Shown in pieces: positions 34,527 to 43,916 of a DNA stretch of 64,000 nt. The notes beneath the pieces were generated by a model. The model saw only the letters and a program-made list of their open reading frames with translations. It ran no database searches and was not told where the DNA came from. The stretch comes from Trebonia sp963773105 (GTDB taxonomy: Bacteria > Actinomycetota > Actinomycetes > Streptosporangiales > Streptosporangiaceae): positions 248,001-312,000 of the forward strand of contig CAVZAA010000009.1 of assembly GCA_963773105.1 (NCBI GenBank), given 5' to 3'. The first letter of the stretch is position 1. Every line of letters begins with the position of its first letter. The translations under genes and the position numbers were made by a program.

Positions 34527-34617
34527 GTCCGGCCGGTCCTTGGTGCCTGAGAGGTTCTGGGGAACTTTGCCCCTTCGGCGCCTTGCCTACGTTGCGCAAG
34601 GACTCTCCCGGCCGGAT
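34527..34617 (-). ncRNA. Glycine riboswitch (single aptamer visible)
   Basis: On the minus strand, 57 nt before gcvP, the leader shows the glycine-aptamer signatures GGGAGAG, GCGCCGAAGGGGCAA and CTCTCAGGCA, closed by complementary CCGGCCGG ends. Spacing and order match the class. Only one aptamer is seen rather than the tandem pair. It should switch gcvP on when glycine is plentiful. Confidence 0.9.
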
Positions 34618-34825
34618 CACTGGCTACTGTAGTGTACCGCCAGCACTAAATTCTGGCTGCACGTTCATGGTCTGCCGCCAACCTAATCGTACCTCCACCG
34701 GGTCTCCTCGCCTCGGCTGTCACCCCGTGCGGGTGATCACCGATCGACCCGGTCAGGCGAAGCTTGAGCGCGACGATCCCACCGCCGCGTTCTGCCGGAT
34801 GCGGCCGGACCACAGGAGAGACGAC

Positions 34826-35335
34826 ATGGCCAAGCCCGACGCCGTATTCATTTTCATCGGCACCTACCCCAGTGCGGGCGCTGCGCGAGCCGACTACGAC
34901 ATCGTCAAGGACCTGCACGCAGTAGGCGCTGTCGGCACCTACGACGCCGCCGTGGTCACCAAGGACAACGCGGGCAAGGTGCACGTGAACAAGGATGAGA
35001 TGGCCACCCGGCACGGGGCGTGGGGCGGTGCCGCCGTCGGTGCGGTCGTCGGCATCTTGTTCCCGCCCTCGATCATCGCCAGCACCGCGGTGGGCGCGGC
35101 GGTGGGCGGGATAGGCGGTCATTTGTGGCGCGGGATGTCCCGGGCCGACGTCAAGGAGTTCGGCGACATCATCGACGAGGGGGAGGCCGCCCTGGTCATC
35201 GTCGGCGAGAGCACGGTTGAGCAGGCGGTGGCGAAGGCCCAGCTGAAGGCCGAGAAGCGTATCGCCAAGCAGCTGGACGTGAGCGCGAAGGACGTGCACG
35301 ACGCCGTCCGCGAGGCCGCAGGCGAACTCGGCTGA
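34826..35335 (+). CDS. DUF1269-type membrane protein
   Basis: A 169-residue protein. It starts MAKPDAVFIFIGTYPSAGAA, has a glycine-rich hydrophobic hairpin in the middle (GGAAVGAVVGILFPPSIIAS and AVGAAVGGIGGHL, residues ~68-98), and ends with a charged helical region rich in Lys and Glu. This is the DUF1269/YlxW-like 'glycine zipper' layout. The function is unknown; members are often stress-induced. ATG 34826 has AGGAGAG six bases upstream. It is divergent from gcvP and convergent with the merR-like gene. Confidence 0.75.
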   Translation: MAKPDAVFIFIGTYPSAGAARADYDIVKDLHAVGAVGTYDAAVVTKDNAGKVHVNKDEMATRHGAWGGAAVGAVVGILFPPSIIASTAVGAAVGGIGGHLWRGMSRADVKEFGDIIDEGEAALVIVGESTVEQAVAKAQLKAEKRIAKQLDVSAKDVHDAVREAAGELG

Positions 35336-35350
35336 CCTGCGGTCGAGGGT

Positions 35351-35905
35351 TTACCCGGTTTTTCTGGTCGCGCGGCGGTTGGCCAGCTCATCGACGCTGC
35401 CGGCGCTGTCGACGATCAGGCCGTCCTCAGCCCGGACGGCGGGAAGCTCGGCCAGTTCGCCCGCCACCTCCTGCCAGACCCGGCCGAGGGCGATGCCGAA
35501 CACCCCCTGGCCGCCCGCGAGCAGATCGTAGACCTCATCAGGGGAGGTGCACTCGTAGACGCTCACGCCGTCGCTCATGAGCGTGACCTGGGCCAGGTCG
35601 TCGGCGCCGCGATCGCGCAAGTGCTGGACCGCCGCCCGGATCTGCTGCAGAGAGATCCCCGAGTCGAGCAGGCGCTTGACCACCTTGAGCACGAGGATGT
35701 CGCGGAATCCGTAGAGCCGCTGGGAACCGGAGCCGTGCGCCGCGCGGACGCTCGGCTCGACGAGGCCGGTGCGCGCCCAGTAGTCGAGCTGGCGGTACGT
35801 GATCCCGGCCGCCGAGCAGGCCGTTGGGCCCCGATAACCGATCTCGGGGTTGCCATCGAAGAGCGTGCCCTGCAAGGCCTCGGACCCACCCCTTGTTACC
35901 GACAC
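35351..35905 (-). CDS. MerR family regulator (Rv1830-like)
   Basis: A 184-residue MerR-type protein. The winged-helix start YRGPTACSAAGITYRQLDYWARTG and VEPSVRAAHGSGSQRLYGFRD are characteristic, followed by a dimer helix and a C-terminal domain of unknown ligand. The GTG at 35905 is chosen because AGGAGG is five bases upstream; the GTG at 35911 is too close to it. Order and family match Rv1830 in the M. tuberculosis block garA-Rv1828-Rv1829-Rv1830-gcvB. Mycobacterial homologues are implicated in division or stress responses; the targets here are unknown. Confidence 0.88.
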   Translation of the reverse strand: MSVTRGGSEALQGTLFDGNPEIGYRGPTACSAAGITYRQLDYWARTGLVEPSVRAAHGSGSQRLYGFRDILVLKVVKRLLDSGISLQQIRAAVQHLRDRGADDLAQVTLMSDGVSVYECTSPDEVYDLLAGGQGVFGIALGRVWQEVAGELAELPAVRAEDGLIVDSAGSVDELANRRATRKTG

Positions 35906-36112
35906 GGCCACCTCCTGTGACTACCCCCGGCATTCGCACCGTAAGCCGTCCGGGCAGGTAGGTCAACGATCACGCGCGGCGAGTCGCGACAATCTAGAGC
36001 ACAGTTGTCTTCCGGGGGGACGACCCCCCGTACCCCCCGATGTCGCCCGCAGGCAGACCCGAGGGCACAAACCGCCATTTTATCGGGTCTCCCTCCAGGC
36101 GACGCGACCAGA

Positions 36113-36592
36113 TCAGGCCGACCGGCCGAAGTCCTCGGGCGAGATGTGGTCGAGGAACTCGCGGAACTTCTCGACCTCGTCCTCCTGCTCGTCTTGCTGG
36201 TCGGGAATGGCGACGCCGGCCTCGTCCAGAATCTCGTCGGTCGCGAAGATCGCCGCGCCGGTCCGCAGCGCCAGCGCGATCGAGTCAGATGGCCGCGCAC
36301 TGACCTCTGCGCCGTTAGAGAACACCAGGTCAGCGTAGAAGATCCCGTCCCGCAGGGAGGTGATGTTCACCGTCCGCAGCTGGACGTTGAGCACCTCAAG
36401 GACGTCCTTGAACAGGTCATGGGTCAGCGGGCGCAGCGACACCATCCCCTGCTGGGCGAACGCGATCGCCGTCGCCTCGACAGCCCCAATCCAGATAGGC
36501 AGGTAACGATCACCCTGCTGCTCTTTCAGCAGGACAATCGGGCTGTTGGACGGCATCTCGACACGGACGCCGACGACCTCCATCCGCCGCAC
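36113..36592 (-). CDS. DUF151 bifunctional nuclease-like protein
   Basis: A 159-residue member of the DUF151/bifunctional nuclease family (Rv1829-like). The block MEVVGVRVEMPSNSPIVLLKE and YLPIWIGAVEATAIAFAQQG is diagnostic, and the family ARPSDSIALALRTGAAIFA is intact. An acidic tail (QQDEQEDEVEKFREFLD) follows. Plant homologues have nuclease activity; the bacterial role is unclear. The GTG at 36592, with GGAG six bases ahead, gives the usual N-terminus; a TTG at 36628 would add an extra 12 residues. It sits between two merR-type genes as in mycobacteria. Confidence 0.88.
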   Translation of the reverse strand: MRRMEVVGVRVEMPSNSPIVLLKEQQGDRYLPIWIGAVEATAIAFAQQGMVSLRPLTHDLFKDVLEVLNVQLRTVNITSLRDGIFYADLVFSNGAEVSARPSDSIALALRTGAAIFATDEILDEAGVAIPDQQDEQEDEVEKFREFLDHISPEDFGRSA

Positions 36593-36672
36593 TGGAGCTC
36601 CGTCCTCGTACGCGCTCAGCGACGTCAAGCGACGCTAAGCGAACCGAACCATCTTCTGCCAAACTACACCCG

Positions 36673-37389
36673 TTATCGCCCGGAAGCCGAGCGCAGCCCC
36701 GGGGCGCCCCGTGGCTCTCCGATCGGTGTACCCGCGACGGGCGACTGTGATGCAAGCCCGGCTTCGGTTAGTCCGTCCTCCACCAGCGTCGCGTGCAGCC
36801 GGGCGATATGCCCGGCAATGTCATGAGCTGCCCGCAGGGCGGGCTCGCGGCTGCCCTTCTGCCTGGTCAGCGGCGCCACCGCCTGCTCCACCAGGGACAC
36901 CTCGCGCTCGGCGGCCGCCTTGACCGCCCGCAGGTGCCGCGGCTGGATGCCGTACTCGGCCAGCAGCGCCGCCGCGCGGACGACCGACAGCGCCTGGGTG
37001 CCGTAGGCCCGCGCGCGGCGGACCAGGCCGTAGTCCTCCAGCTCGGCCAGCAGCTCCTCGGCCGCGCGGGCGGCGGCGAGCAGCTCGCTGCGGGTCATCG
37101 CGACCGCCGACCGCGCCGCCACGCCGCCGCCGTCGGCGGCCACGCCGTCCACCACGTCGAGGCGTTCCTTGATCACCCGCAGCGGCAGGTACTCGTCGCG
37201 CTGCGCGGTGAGGATGAAGCGGAGCCGCTCGATGTCGGCGACCGCGAACCTGCGGTAGCCCGACGAGGACCGCAGCGGCTGGATCAGCCCCTCCGCCTCA
37301 AGGAACCGGATCTTGGATGGGCTGATGTCAGGGAACTCAACGCGGAGCTCATCGAGCACTTGGCCGATGCTGACACCGGCCCTCGTCAT
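36673..37389 (-). CDS. ftsR: FtsR-like MerR regulator
   Basis: A 238-residue MerR-type regulator homologous to Rv1828 and to FtsR of Corynebacterium glutamicum, which activates ftsZ. The N-terminal helix-turn-helix VSIGQVLDELRVEFPDISPS and KIRFLEAEGLIQP is followed by the wing SGYRRFAVADIERL. A long helical middle and a disordered Pro/Gly-rich tail (residues ~215-238) complete it. Its ATG overlaps the garA stop by 4 bp. This conserved coupling suggests a link between FHA-mediated metabolic signalling and cell division, but a direct interaction is inference. Confidence 0.88.
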   Translation of the reverse strand: MTRAGVSIGQVLDELRVEFPDISPSKIRFLEAEGLIQPLRSSSGYRRFAVADIERLRFILTAQRDEYLPLRVIKERLDVVDGVAADGGGVAARSAVAMTRSELLAAARAAEELLAELEDYGLVRRARAYGTQALSVVRAAALLAEYGIQPRHLRAVKAAAEREVSLVEQAVAPLTRQKGSREPALRAAHDIAGHIARLHATLVEDGLTEAGLASQSPVAGTPIGEPRGAPGLRSASGR

Positions 37390-37961
37390 GCGTAGTCCTG
37401 CGCTCCGAGTCCGCGGCGCCTGCCGACCTCGGGACTGCGGGTCATGAACAGCAGCCGGAACTTGCCGATCTGCACCTCGTCGCCCCCGAACAACTCGGCC
37501 TCCTCGATCCGCTCGCGGTTCACGTAGGTGCCGTTCAGGCTACCAACGTCACGGACGGTGAAGCGGTCGCCATGCCGGTAGAACTCGGCGTGGCGTCGGG
37601 AAACGGTCACGTCGTCGAGGAAGATGTCGCTGTCCGGGTGCCGCCCGGCGGAGGTGAAGTCGCTGTCGAGCAGGAACCTGGAACCCTCGTTGGGCCCGCG
37701 CAGCACGACAAGCAGCGCCGTGCCGAGCGGGAGCGAGTCGGCGGCGGAGAAGTCGGGCGACGGCTCGTCGTAGTACTCGGGCTCGCCCGCGACCGGCGCG
37801 ATGATCGACGTGGTGTCGCCCGGGCGCTCGTAGCCCCGGTCGGGCACCGCGCTGAAGCTGCCGGTGGGGTTGGCGCGCGCCAGCGGCGCACCGCAGTTGG
37901 AGCAGTACCGAGAGCTCTCCGGGTTGGGCCGACCGCACCGCCCGCAATACATACCAGCCAT
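37386..37961 (-). CDS. garA: GarA/OdhI-like FHA protein with zinc ribbon
   Basis: A 191-residue protein. A Cys4 zinc ribbon (MYCGRCGRPNPESSRYCSNCG, cysteines at about residues 6, 9, 20 and 23) precedes a linker containing DTTSII, which corresponds to the ETTS phosphorylation site of GarA. The FHA domain follows (SAGRHPDSDIFLDDVTVSRRHAEF, DVGSLNGTYVNRE). Mycobacterial GarA, when unphosphorylated, inhibits 2-oxoglutarate decarboxylase/dehydrogenase; phosphorylation by PknB/PknG makes it fold on itself. The zinc ribbon is an addition over GarA but frequent in other actinomycetes. The ATG at 37961 has GGGGAGG upstream. It is first in the garA-ftsR-DUF151-merR run. Confidence 0.88.
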   Translation of the reverse strand: MAGMYCGRCGRPNPESSRYCSNCGAPLARANPTGSFSAVPDRGYERPGDTTSIIAPVAGEPEYYDEPSPDFSAADSLPLGTALLVVLRGPNEGSRFLLDSDFTSAGRHPDSDIFLDDVTVSRRHAEFYRHGDRFTVRDVGSLNGTYVNRERIEEAELFGGDEVQIGKFRLLFMTRSPEVGRRRGLGAQDYA

Positions 37962-38327
37962 GGCTCAGTCCGGCCTCCCCTCTCCCTGCGATGGTACCTT
38001 CCCTGAGCATCCCGTCCGGGGCTGTTGCCAAAGGTACCTGCGGGGAGTCCTGCTGGTCTACGCGCCACGCAAACAGCCGACGCAGGCCGCTTCTTGGCAC
38101 GCCATCTTGTGCCTGACGTTTCCGCCACACGGCCGTTTCACCTCCGGGTCACGCGCACGGCGCAAGGTCGCGGTGCAGGCTGGGAGGATATCGGCGTTGA
38201 GGGAAACCGACAACCGTTCCATGCACCGCGAAAGGGTACGTCTGCGTAGTTAACACAGATTACCGTAACGCGCTTCCCCAATCCGCCCTCGGCGAACGGG
38301 GATCACTGGGGGTCGGCCACGGCCGCG
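37962..38327. other. 366-bp gap upstream of garA
   Basis: No gene is supported. It should contain the garA promoter. CGCTTCTTG at 38089-38097 matches only the first nine bases of the 17-bp repeat, so it may be a decayed copy or chance. Nothing else was seen. Confidence 0.4.
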
Positions 38328-40830
38328 CTAACCCTCGGCCTGCTCCACGATCGCGGCCCACTCGTCGATCAGGTACTGGGCGGAGTCGGCGTCGGCCGCC
38401 CTCGGCCCACAGGTGGGTCACCGCGTCGGCCGGGTCGGGCAGCACCAGGACCCAGCCCCGGTCGGCGTCGACGATCCGCACCCCGTCGGTGGTGTCGACC
38501 GGCCGGTTGCCCGCCGCCTCCATCACCGTCCGCATCACCGAGCCCTTGGCCGCCCACGGCGTCGGCACCGAGCGCCGCATCAGGTGCGCCTGCGGGATCC
38601 GGGCGTCGATCTGGCTGAGTGTCAGCCGGGTGCGCGCGACCAGCCCGAGCAGCCGGACGAAGGCCGCGATCCCGTCCACCGTCCGCCCGAACTCGGGCAC
38701 CACGAACCCGCCGCGCCCGTCGGCCGCGAAGATCACCTCGTCGGCGGCGGCCGCGTTGGTCAGCGCGTCCAGCGACGTCGGGGTCCAGGTGACCTGCACG
38801 CCGTGGAACCGGCAGACCTGCTCGGCCACCCGGGTGGTGGTCACCGGCAGCGCCACCCGGCCGCCCCGCCGCTCCGCGGCCACCAGGTCGAGCACCACCA
38901 GCAGCGCCCGCTCGTCGCTGACCAGCGCGCCCTTCTCGTCGACGAGGTGAATGCGCTCGCCCACGGGGTCGAACCTGACGCCGAAGGCCGCCCGCGACGA
39001 CGACACCACCTCGGCCAGCCGCTGCATGCCGGCCCGGTTCTGCGCCACCGTCTGGGTGGGCGTCACCTCGTCCAGCCGGTTGTTCAGGGTGTGCACCTCC
39101 ACCCCGATCCGGCCGAGCAGCGTGGGCAGCACGAGCGAGACGGTGCCGCCCGCGCAGTCCGCGACCACCTTGAGGCCGGCCCCGTTCACCCCGTCCAGGT
39201 CCGCGCAGCGCAGCAGCTCGTGGGTGTAGAGCTCGACGACGCGGGGCGGATAGCTCAGCTCGGCGATCTCGCCAGGGAAGGCCCGGCGGAACTCCTGCCG
39301 GGAGAAGACCCGCTCGAGCTTGCGCTGCGCCCCCTGGGAGAGCTCGGCGCCGCGCTCGTCGAGGAAGATGATGTCGATCGACTGGGTGTCGCCCGGCGTC
39401 GTCCGCAGCGCGATCCCGCCGCTGTACTTGCGCCGCGCGGTCTCGAACCGCGCGACCGGGCAGCGGCAGCGCCTCCAGGTCCATCACGTTGATCGCGGAG
39501 GCGTTCAGCGCGCCCTGCATGGCGCGCTTGAGGGTGCGCGCCGCCCGCGACACGTCACGCGACGTGGTGACCGTGGACCCCTTCTGCAGCGTGGTCGCGT
39601 AGGCCGAGGCCAGCCGCACCGCCAGCTCGGGGGTGACCTCGACGTTGATCAGGCCGGACACGCCGCGCTGCGCCGAACAGCGTCCGCTGCCCGCGCGACT
39701 CCCAGATCACCGAGGTGTTGACGACCGCGCCCGCCTCGATGGTCTTGAACGGGTAGACCTTCACCCCGGCGGAGATGTACGCCTCGGGCTCGATGACGCA
39801 CTCGTCGCCGATGACGGCGGTCTCCTCGATCCGCGCCCGGCGCATCACGTCGGTGTTCTTGCCGACCACGCAGCCGCGCAGGGTGACGCCCTGGCCGACG
39901 AAGACCCGGTTGTGCACCACCGCCCGGTGGATGAACGCGCCCTCCTTGACCACCACGTTGGCGCCGATCACGCTGTACTCGCGCAGGTGCGCGCCCGCCT
40001 CGATCTTCGCGTACTCGCCGATGGCGACCGGCCCGGTCAGCACCGCGTCCGGGTCCACCTCGGCGCCCTCGGCCACCCACACGCCCGGGCGACAGCTCGA
40101 ACCCGGCGATGTCGGCGTCGACCTTGCCGTTGAGCACGTCGGCCTGCGCCTTGAGGTAGGACTCGAGCGTGCCGACGTCCTCCCAGTACCGGTCGGATAC
40201 GTAGCCGTAGATCGGAGCGCCGCGCTGCAGCAGCTTCGGGAACACGTCGTGCGACCAGTCGACCGACTCCTTGGCGGAGACCTCCGCCAGCACCTCGGGC
40301 TCCATGATGTAGACGCCGGTGTTCACCGTGTCGGAGAACACCTGCCCCCAGGTCGGCTTCTCGAGGAACCGCTGGATCCGGCCGTCCTCGTCGGCGATCA
40401 CGATGCCGAACTCGAGCGGGTCGGGCACCCGGGTCAGGCCCACCGTGACCAGCGCGCCGTTGTCCTTGTGGAACCTGACCATCTCGGTCAGGTCCATGTC
40501 GGTCAGCGCGTCACCGGAGATGACGAGGAAGGTGTCGTCCTTGAGGGCGTCCTCGGCGTTCTTGACCGAGCCCGCGGTGCCGAGCGGCGTCTCCTCGGTC
40601 GCGTACTGCAGCGACATGCCGACGTCCTCGCCGTCGCCGAAGTAGTTCCGCACCAGCGCCGCCAGGAACTGGACGGTGACGACCGTCTCCTCCATCCCGT
40701 GCCGCTTCAGCAGCCGCAGCACGTGCTCCATGATCGGCCGGTTCACCACCGGCAGCAGCGGCTTGGGCTGGTTCGCGGTCATCGGGCGGAGCCTGGTGCC
40801 CTCGCCGCCTGCCATCACGACGGCCTTCAC
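38328..40830 (-). CDS. Nucleotidyltransferase / phosphomannomutase-like fusion, four frameshifts
   Basis: Conceptual translation gives ~832 residues. Residues 1-~235 are a sugar-1-phosphate nucleotidyltransferase (MKAVVMAGGEGTRLRPMT, FLVISGDALTDMDL), ~250-370 a left-handed beta-helix (GPVAIGEYAKIEAGAHLRE), and the rest a phosphohexomutase fold. In actinomycetes such proteins are annotated mannose-1-phosphate guanyltransferase. Shifts of +1 are needed near 40087, 39669, 39460 and 38399; with them the frame is continuous to a TAG at 38328. In the mutase part the phosphoserine loop reads ALRTTPGD instead of TASHNP and the metal loop DPVGER instead of DGDxDR, so mutase activity is doubtful. The start GTG 40830 overlaps the preceding stop. 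It probably makes a GDP- or other NDP-sugar. Confidence 0.8.
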
Positions 40831-41405
40831 GAGGTGGCCGCTCCTTTCACGAGGTCTCTGATCTCGCTCAGGTAGAGCAGCGCCGCCCACCAGTAGAGGG
40901 CGACCCCCCAGCCGGTGAAGGCCCAGGCGATTGTCCGGATCACCTCGGACGTAATGCCGCCGTGGGCGCCGAGGAACAGCAGCGGAAACCCGTACATGAG
41001 GCACAGCGTGGCGGCCTTGCCGACGAAGCTCACCTGCAGCGCCCCGTAGTCGGTGCGCCGCCGCAGCACGACCAGCGCGAGCGCCACGCAGGCCTCGCGC
41101 GCGGCGATCGCGGCGAACAGCCACCACGGGATGATCCCGCGCACGGCGAGCGCGATCACCGTGGCGGCGATGTAGAGCCGGTCGGCGGCCGGGTCGAGCA
41201 GCTGCCCGAGCCTGCTCGTCTGATTGAGCATCCTGGCCAGCTTCCCGTCCAGCCAGTCGCTAATCCCGGCCAGCCCGAGCAGGCCCGCCGCGATGATGTC
41301 GGTGGTGGCGGTGCGCGGCCCGAGGACGAGCCACAGGAACACGGGAACGCCGGCAAGCCGGGCGGCGCTCAGCGCGTTCGGCCAGGTAAGTATCCGGTCT
41401 CCCAC
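40827..41405 (-). CDS. CDP-alcohol phosphatidyltransferase family protein
   Basis: A ~192-residue membrane enzyme. The CDP-alcohol motif DGx2ARx8Gx3Dx3D is visible as DWLDGKLARML, then GQLLDPAADRL. About five membrane helices surround it (LSAARLAGVPVFLWLVLG, ITSEVIRTIAWAFTGWGVALYWWAALLYL and others). It displaces CMP from CDP-diacylglycerol with an alcohol such as glycerol-3-phosphate, inositol phosphate or another phosphatidyl group. The start is uncertain: GTG 41405 precedes the first family-like residues, with no ribosome-binding site in view. It overlaps the next gene by 4 bp, so it is coupled to the sugar nucleotidyltransferase-like fusion. Confidence 0.82.
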   Translation of the reverse strand: MGDRILTWPNALSAARLAGVPVFLWLVLGPRTATTDIIAAGLLGLAGISDWLDGKLARMLNQTSRLGQLLDPAADRLYIAATVIALAVRGIIPWWLFAAIAAREACVALALVVLRRRTDYGALQVSFVGKAATLCLMYGFPLLFLGAHGGITSEVIRTIAWAFTGWGVALYWWAALLYLSEIRDLVKGAATS

Positions 41406-41724
41406 GCTGCGATCGTAATTGAACCGTGTCCGATCGCTGACCTCGGGTGGCACCTCTCCCGGCACTTCGTGCCAAAAAATTTCCGGTCGGCTCGACCGCC
41501 GACTGCCCCTGGAGTTCGCTGCCGTCACCTCTTCCGCAAAATTCACGGGGAAACTACCCCAGCGTGACCATCAATCTCGGAAGAGTAACCATCCGCATTG
41601 AGAAATTAACTTCACGTTACCCAGAATGCACGTGCGTTTCAGCCGCGCGCCCGTCCGGCCACCCTTGCCCGCCGCCGGGCTCTCCTCCAAGGACCCCGTG
41701 CTCGCGAACACGACGCGGCGGGCT

Positions 41725-41944
41725 GTGGCTCCCGGTGGACGGCCCGGCCGGCGGCACTACTTACCCGGTGCACTACTTCAACGGCAGGCTGACCAAGGCG
41801 GCGCTCCCGGTCGCGGCCGCCAAGATCACGATCAGCGCGGTCTCCCGCGTCCCCGGCAGCGTCGGGCAGCTCGCCGCCGGGTGCACCCACGCGGCCGGCA
41901 ACCTGGGCGCGAATGTCGTCGCGGCGGTCTTGCGTTACAGCTGA
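41725..41944 (+). pseudogene. Possible C-terminal remnant of an exported protein
   Basis: In this 650-bp gap upstream of the iclR-like gene, one frame reads TTYPVHYFNGRLTKAALPVA, then KITISAVSRVPGSVGQLAAG and CTHAAGNLGANVVAAVLRYS before a stop. It is protein-like but has no start and no clear family. The rest of 41406-42060 holds only AT-rich intergenic sequence with a direct repeat CCCGCTAAT near 41970. Confidence 0.3.
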
Positions 41945-42060
41945 CCCGCCCGCAGATAGTCCCGCTAATCCCGCTAATCCATACGCTGGCACGGACTGGC
42001 CGATTGACCCTATCCTGAATGTTGTTCGGCATGGCTGAATGACATGAGCGGAAAGGTGTC

Positions 42061-42837
42061 ATGATCCAGTCGGTGCAGCGCGCTGCCCAGATCCTCGACG
42101 TCCTCGGCTCCGGCACGCCGCGCCTCGGCGTCACCGAGATCGCCGACCGGCTCGGGCTGGCCAAGCCGACGGTGCACGGGCTGCTGCGCACCCTGGAGTC
42201 GCACGCGCTGGTCGCACAGGACGCTTCCACCGGCAAGTACAGCCTCGGCCCGGGCGTGCTGCAGCTCGGCAACGCGTACCTGGACGGATCCGACCTGCGG
42301 GCGCGGTCGCTGCGGTGGGCCGACGGGCTGGCCCAGCAGGCGAAGGAGGCGGTGTGGGTCGCCACGCTGTCCGGCGGCCGGGTCATCGTGCTGCACCACG
42401 TGTTCCGCCCCGACAACACCGTGCAGATCCTCGAGGTCGGCGCGGCGATCCCGTGGCACGCGTGCGCGCTCGGCCACGCGATCGTCGCCTACCTGCCGGC
42501 CGCGCAGCGCGCGCAGGCGCTCGCCTGCGGCCTGCTGCCGCTGACGGGCCGGACCAAGACGACGCGGGCCGCCCTCACCCGGGCGCTGGCCCAGGTGCGG
42601 GGGGTCGGCTACGCGGTCGAGAACGAGGAGGCGACCGTCGGCGACGCCGGCATCGCGGCGCCCATCCTCGGTCGCGACGACCTGGTGGTGGGCGCGGTCG
42701 GCGTCGTCGGCTCGGTCGAGCGGCTGCTCGCCCCGGGGACCAGGAACGACCTGGTGCGCGCGGTCGTGGCGGCCGCCCGCGCCATCTCCCGCGACCTCGG
42801 GGCCGGCCGCGGCGGCATCGCCCTGTCCGCGCTCTAG
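42061..42837 (+). CDS. IclR family transcriptional regulator
   Basis: A 258-residue IclR-type regulator. The N-terminal winged helix is RAAQILDVLGSGTPRLGVTE and ADRLGLAKPTVHGLLRTLES (residues ~7-47). The effector-binding IclR_C domain follows (GAAIPWHACALGHAIVAYLP, YAVENEEATVGDAGIAAPIL). Length and motifs are complete and resemble GylR-type regulators. ATG 42061 has AAAGG six bases upstream. No operon partner lies downstream: a 250-bp gap and a TetR-type gene follow. The effector is unknown. A palindrome-like TTCGGCATGGCTGAA at 42029-42043, just upstream, may be its own operator. Confidence 0.88.
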   Translation: MIQSVQRAAQILDVLGSGTPRLGVTEIADRLGLAKPTVHGLLRTLESHALVAQDASTGKYSLGPGVLQLGNAYLDGSDLRARSLRWADGLAQQAKEAVWVATLSGGRVIVLHHVFRPDNTVQILEVGAAIPWHACALGHAIVAYLPAAQRAQALACGLLPLTGRTKTTRAALTRALAQVRGVGYAVENEEATVGDAGIAAPILGRDDLVVGAVGVVGSVERLLAPGTRNDLVRAVVAAARAISRDLGAGRGGIALSAL

Positions 42838-42963
42838 CGGGGGCGCCGCGATCGCCCCGGCGCTGGGGCCAACCGGGCGCAGAGATTCGCGCCTCCGCGC
42901 CCGGCCAGCCTCCGGCCCTCCCCCTCCTAGGGCCGCCCTTGGTCCCCCGTCCGCAGGTGGTCT

Positions 42964-42987
42964 TGAGACATTAAGTCTAATGTCTCA
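42964..42987. promoter_or_regulatory. TetR-type operator palindrome
   Basis: TGAGACATTA-N4-TAATGTCTCA is a perfect 10-bp inverted repeat 100 bp upstream of the tetR-like gene. TAGGAT just after it (42990-42995) is a plausible -10. Autorepression by the downstream TetR protein is the simplest reading. Confidence 0.65.
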
Positions 42988-43087
42988 GATAGGATATTTT
43001 GCGCGATAGTGTTGCAATTGAGAAACACATCTCACGGTTCACAACTCACAGTTCAGACGCAATCACGGCGAGGGGTGAGGAGCGGCC

Positions 43088-43909
43088 ATGGCGGTCCGGC
43101 CGGAACGCGTACCGGCGGAAGAGGTCAGGCAGCGGATGCTCGACGCCGGGCGTGAGCTGGCGGTTGAGGCCGGTGCGGCGCTCACCATCGAGCACCTGCG
43201 GCTCGAGGAGGTGATCCAGCGCGCCCGGGTGCCGCGCAGCTCGGTCTACCGGCTCTGGTCCTACCGCGACGAGTACATCGACGACCTGCTCTGCTACCTG
43301 GCCGGCGCCGGTTCGGCGTTCAACGAACGGCCGGTGTTCGACCCCGAGACCCTCACCGCCACCACGCGGATGCTGGCCGACAACCGGCACCTGCTCGGCA
43401 CCGCCGACGGCCGCCGGGCGCTGATGCGGGAGGTGGTGCGGATCACCACCACGAGCAACTACGCGGCGCTGACCGAGTCCGCGCAGTGGCGACTGCACAT
43501 GGCGCTGGTCGCCACCCTCGGCTCGACCCGCACCGGCGAGGCGCGCAGGCAGATCGCGGCCGCCCTGGAGCAGGCGCAGCAGCAGTCCCGCGATTCGATG
43601 GTCGCGCTGTTCGACTACGTGGCGGCAGAGATCGGGCTGCGGCTGCGCGACCCGTCCTGGTCGGCGGCGCACCTGCAGCTCGCGGGCGGCCTGCTCGTGC
43701 AGTCGCTGGCGCTGCGCAACCTCCAAGTCCGGGCGGCCGACGGCGCCCCCGAGGCGGCCGCGGTCGACGCGCTGCTCAACGCGCCGCTGCCCGGCCCCGG
43801 CCTGACCGGCGAGCCGGCCCAGTGGACCCTGGTCGGCTTCGCTTACCTGGGCCTGTTCGAGGCCTTCGTCGAGCTCGACCCGGACTTCACACCGCCCGCC
43901 GAGGGCTAG
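43088..43909 (+). CDS. TetR/AcrR family transcriptional regulator
   Basis: A 273-residue regulator. The helix-turn-helix lies at residues ~14-60 (EEVRQRMLDAGRELAVEAGA, VIQRARVPRSSVYRLW). The C-terminal ligand domain is long and not assignable. ATG 43088 has GAGGAG six bases upstream. The upstream gap has a perfect operator-type palindrome at 42964-42987. The convergent neighbour at 43917 is a protein of unknown family, and no obvious target gene is adjacent, so its ligand and regulon are unknown. Confidence 0.82.
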   Translation: MAVRPERVPAEEVRQRMLDAGRELAVEAGAALTIEHLRLEEVIQRARVPRSSVYRLWSYRDEYIDDLLCYLAGAGSAFNERPVFDPETLTATTRMLADNRHLLGTADGRRALMREVVRITTTSNYAALTESAQWRLHMALVATLGSTRTGEARRQIAAALEQAQQQSRDSMVALFDYVAAEIGLRLRDPSWSAAHLQLAGGLLVQSLALRNLQVRAADGAPEAAAVDALLNAPLPGPGLTGEPAQWTLVGFAYLGLFEAFVELDPDFTPPAEG

Positions 43910-43916
43910 CGCGAGG

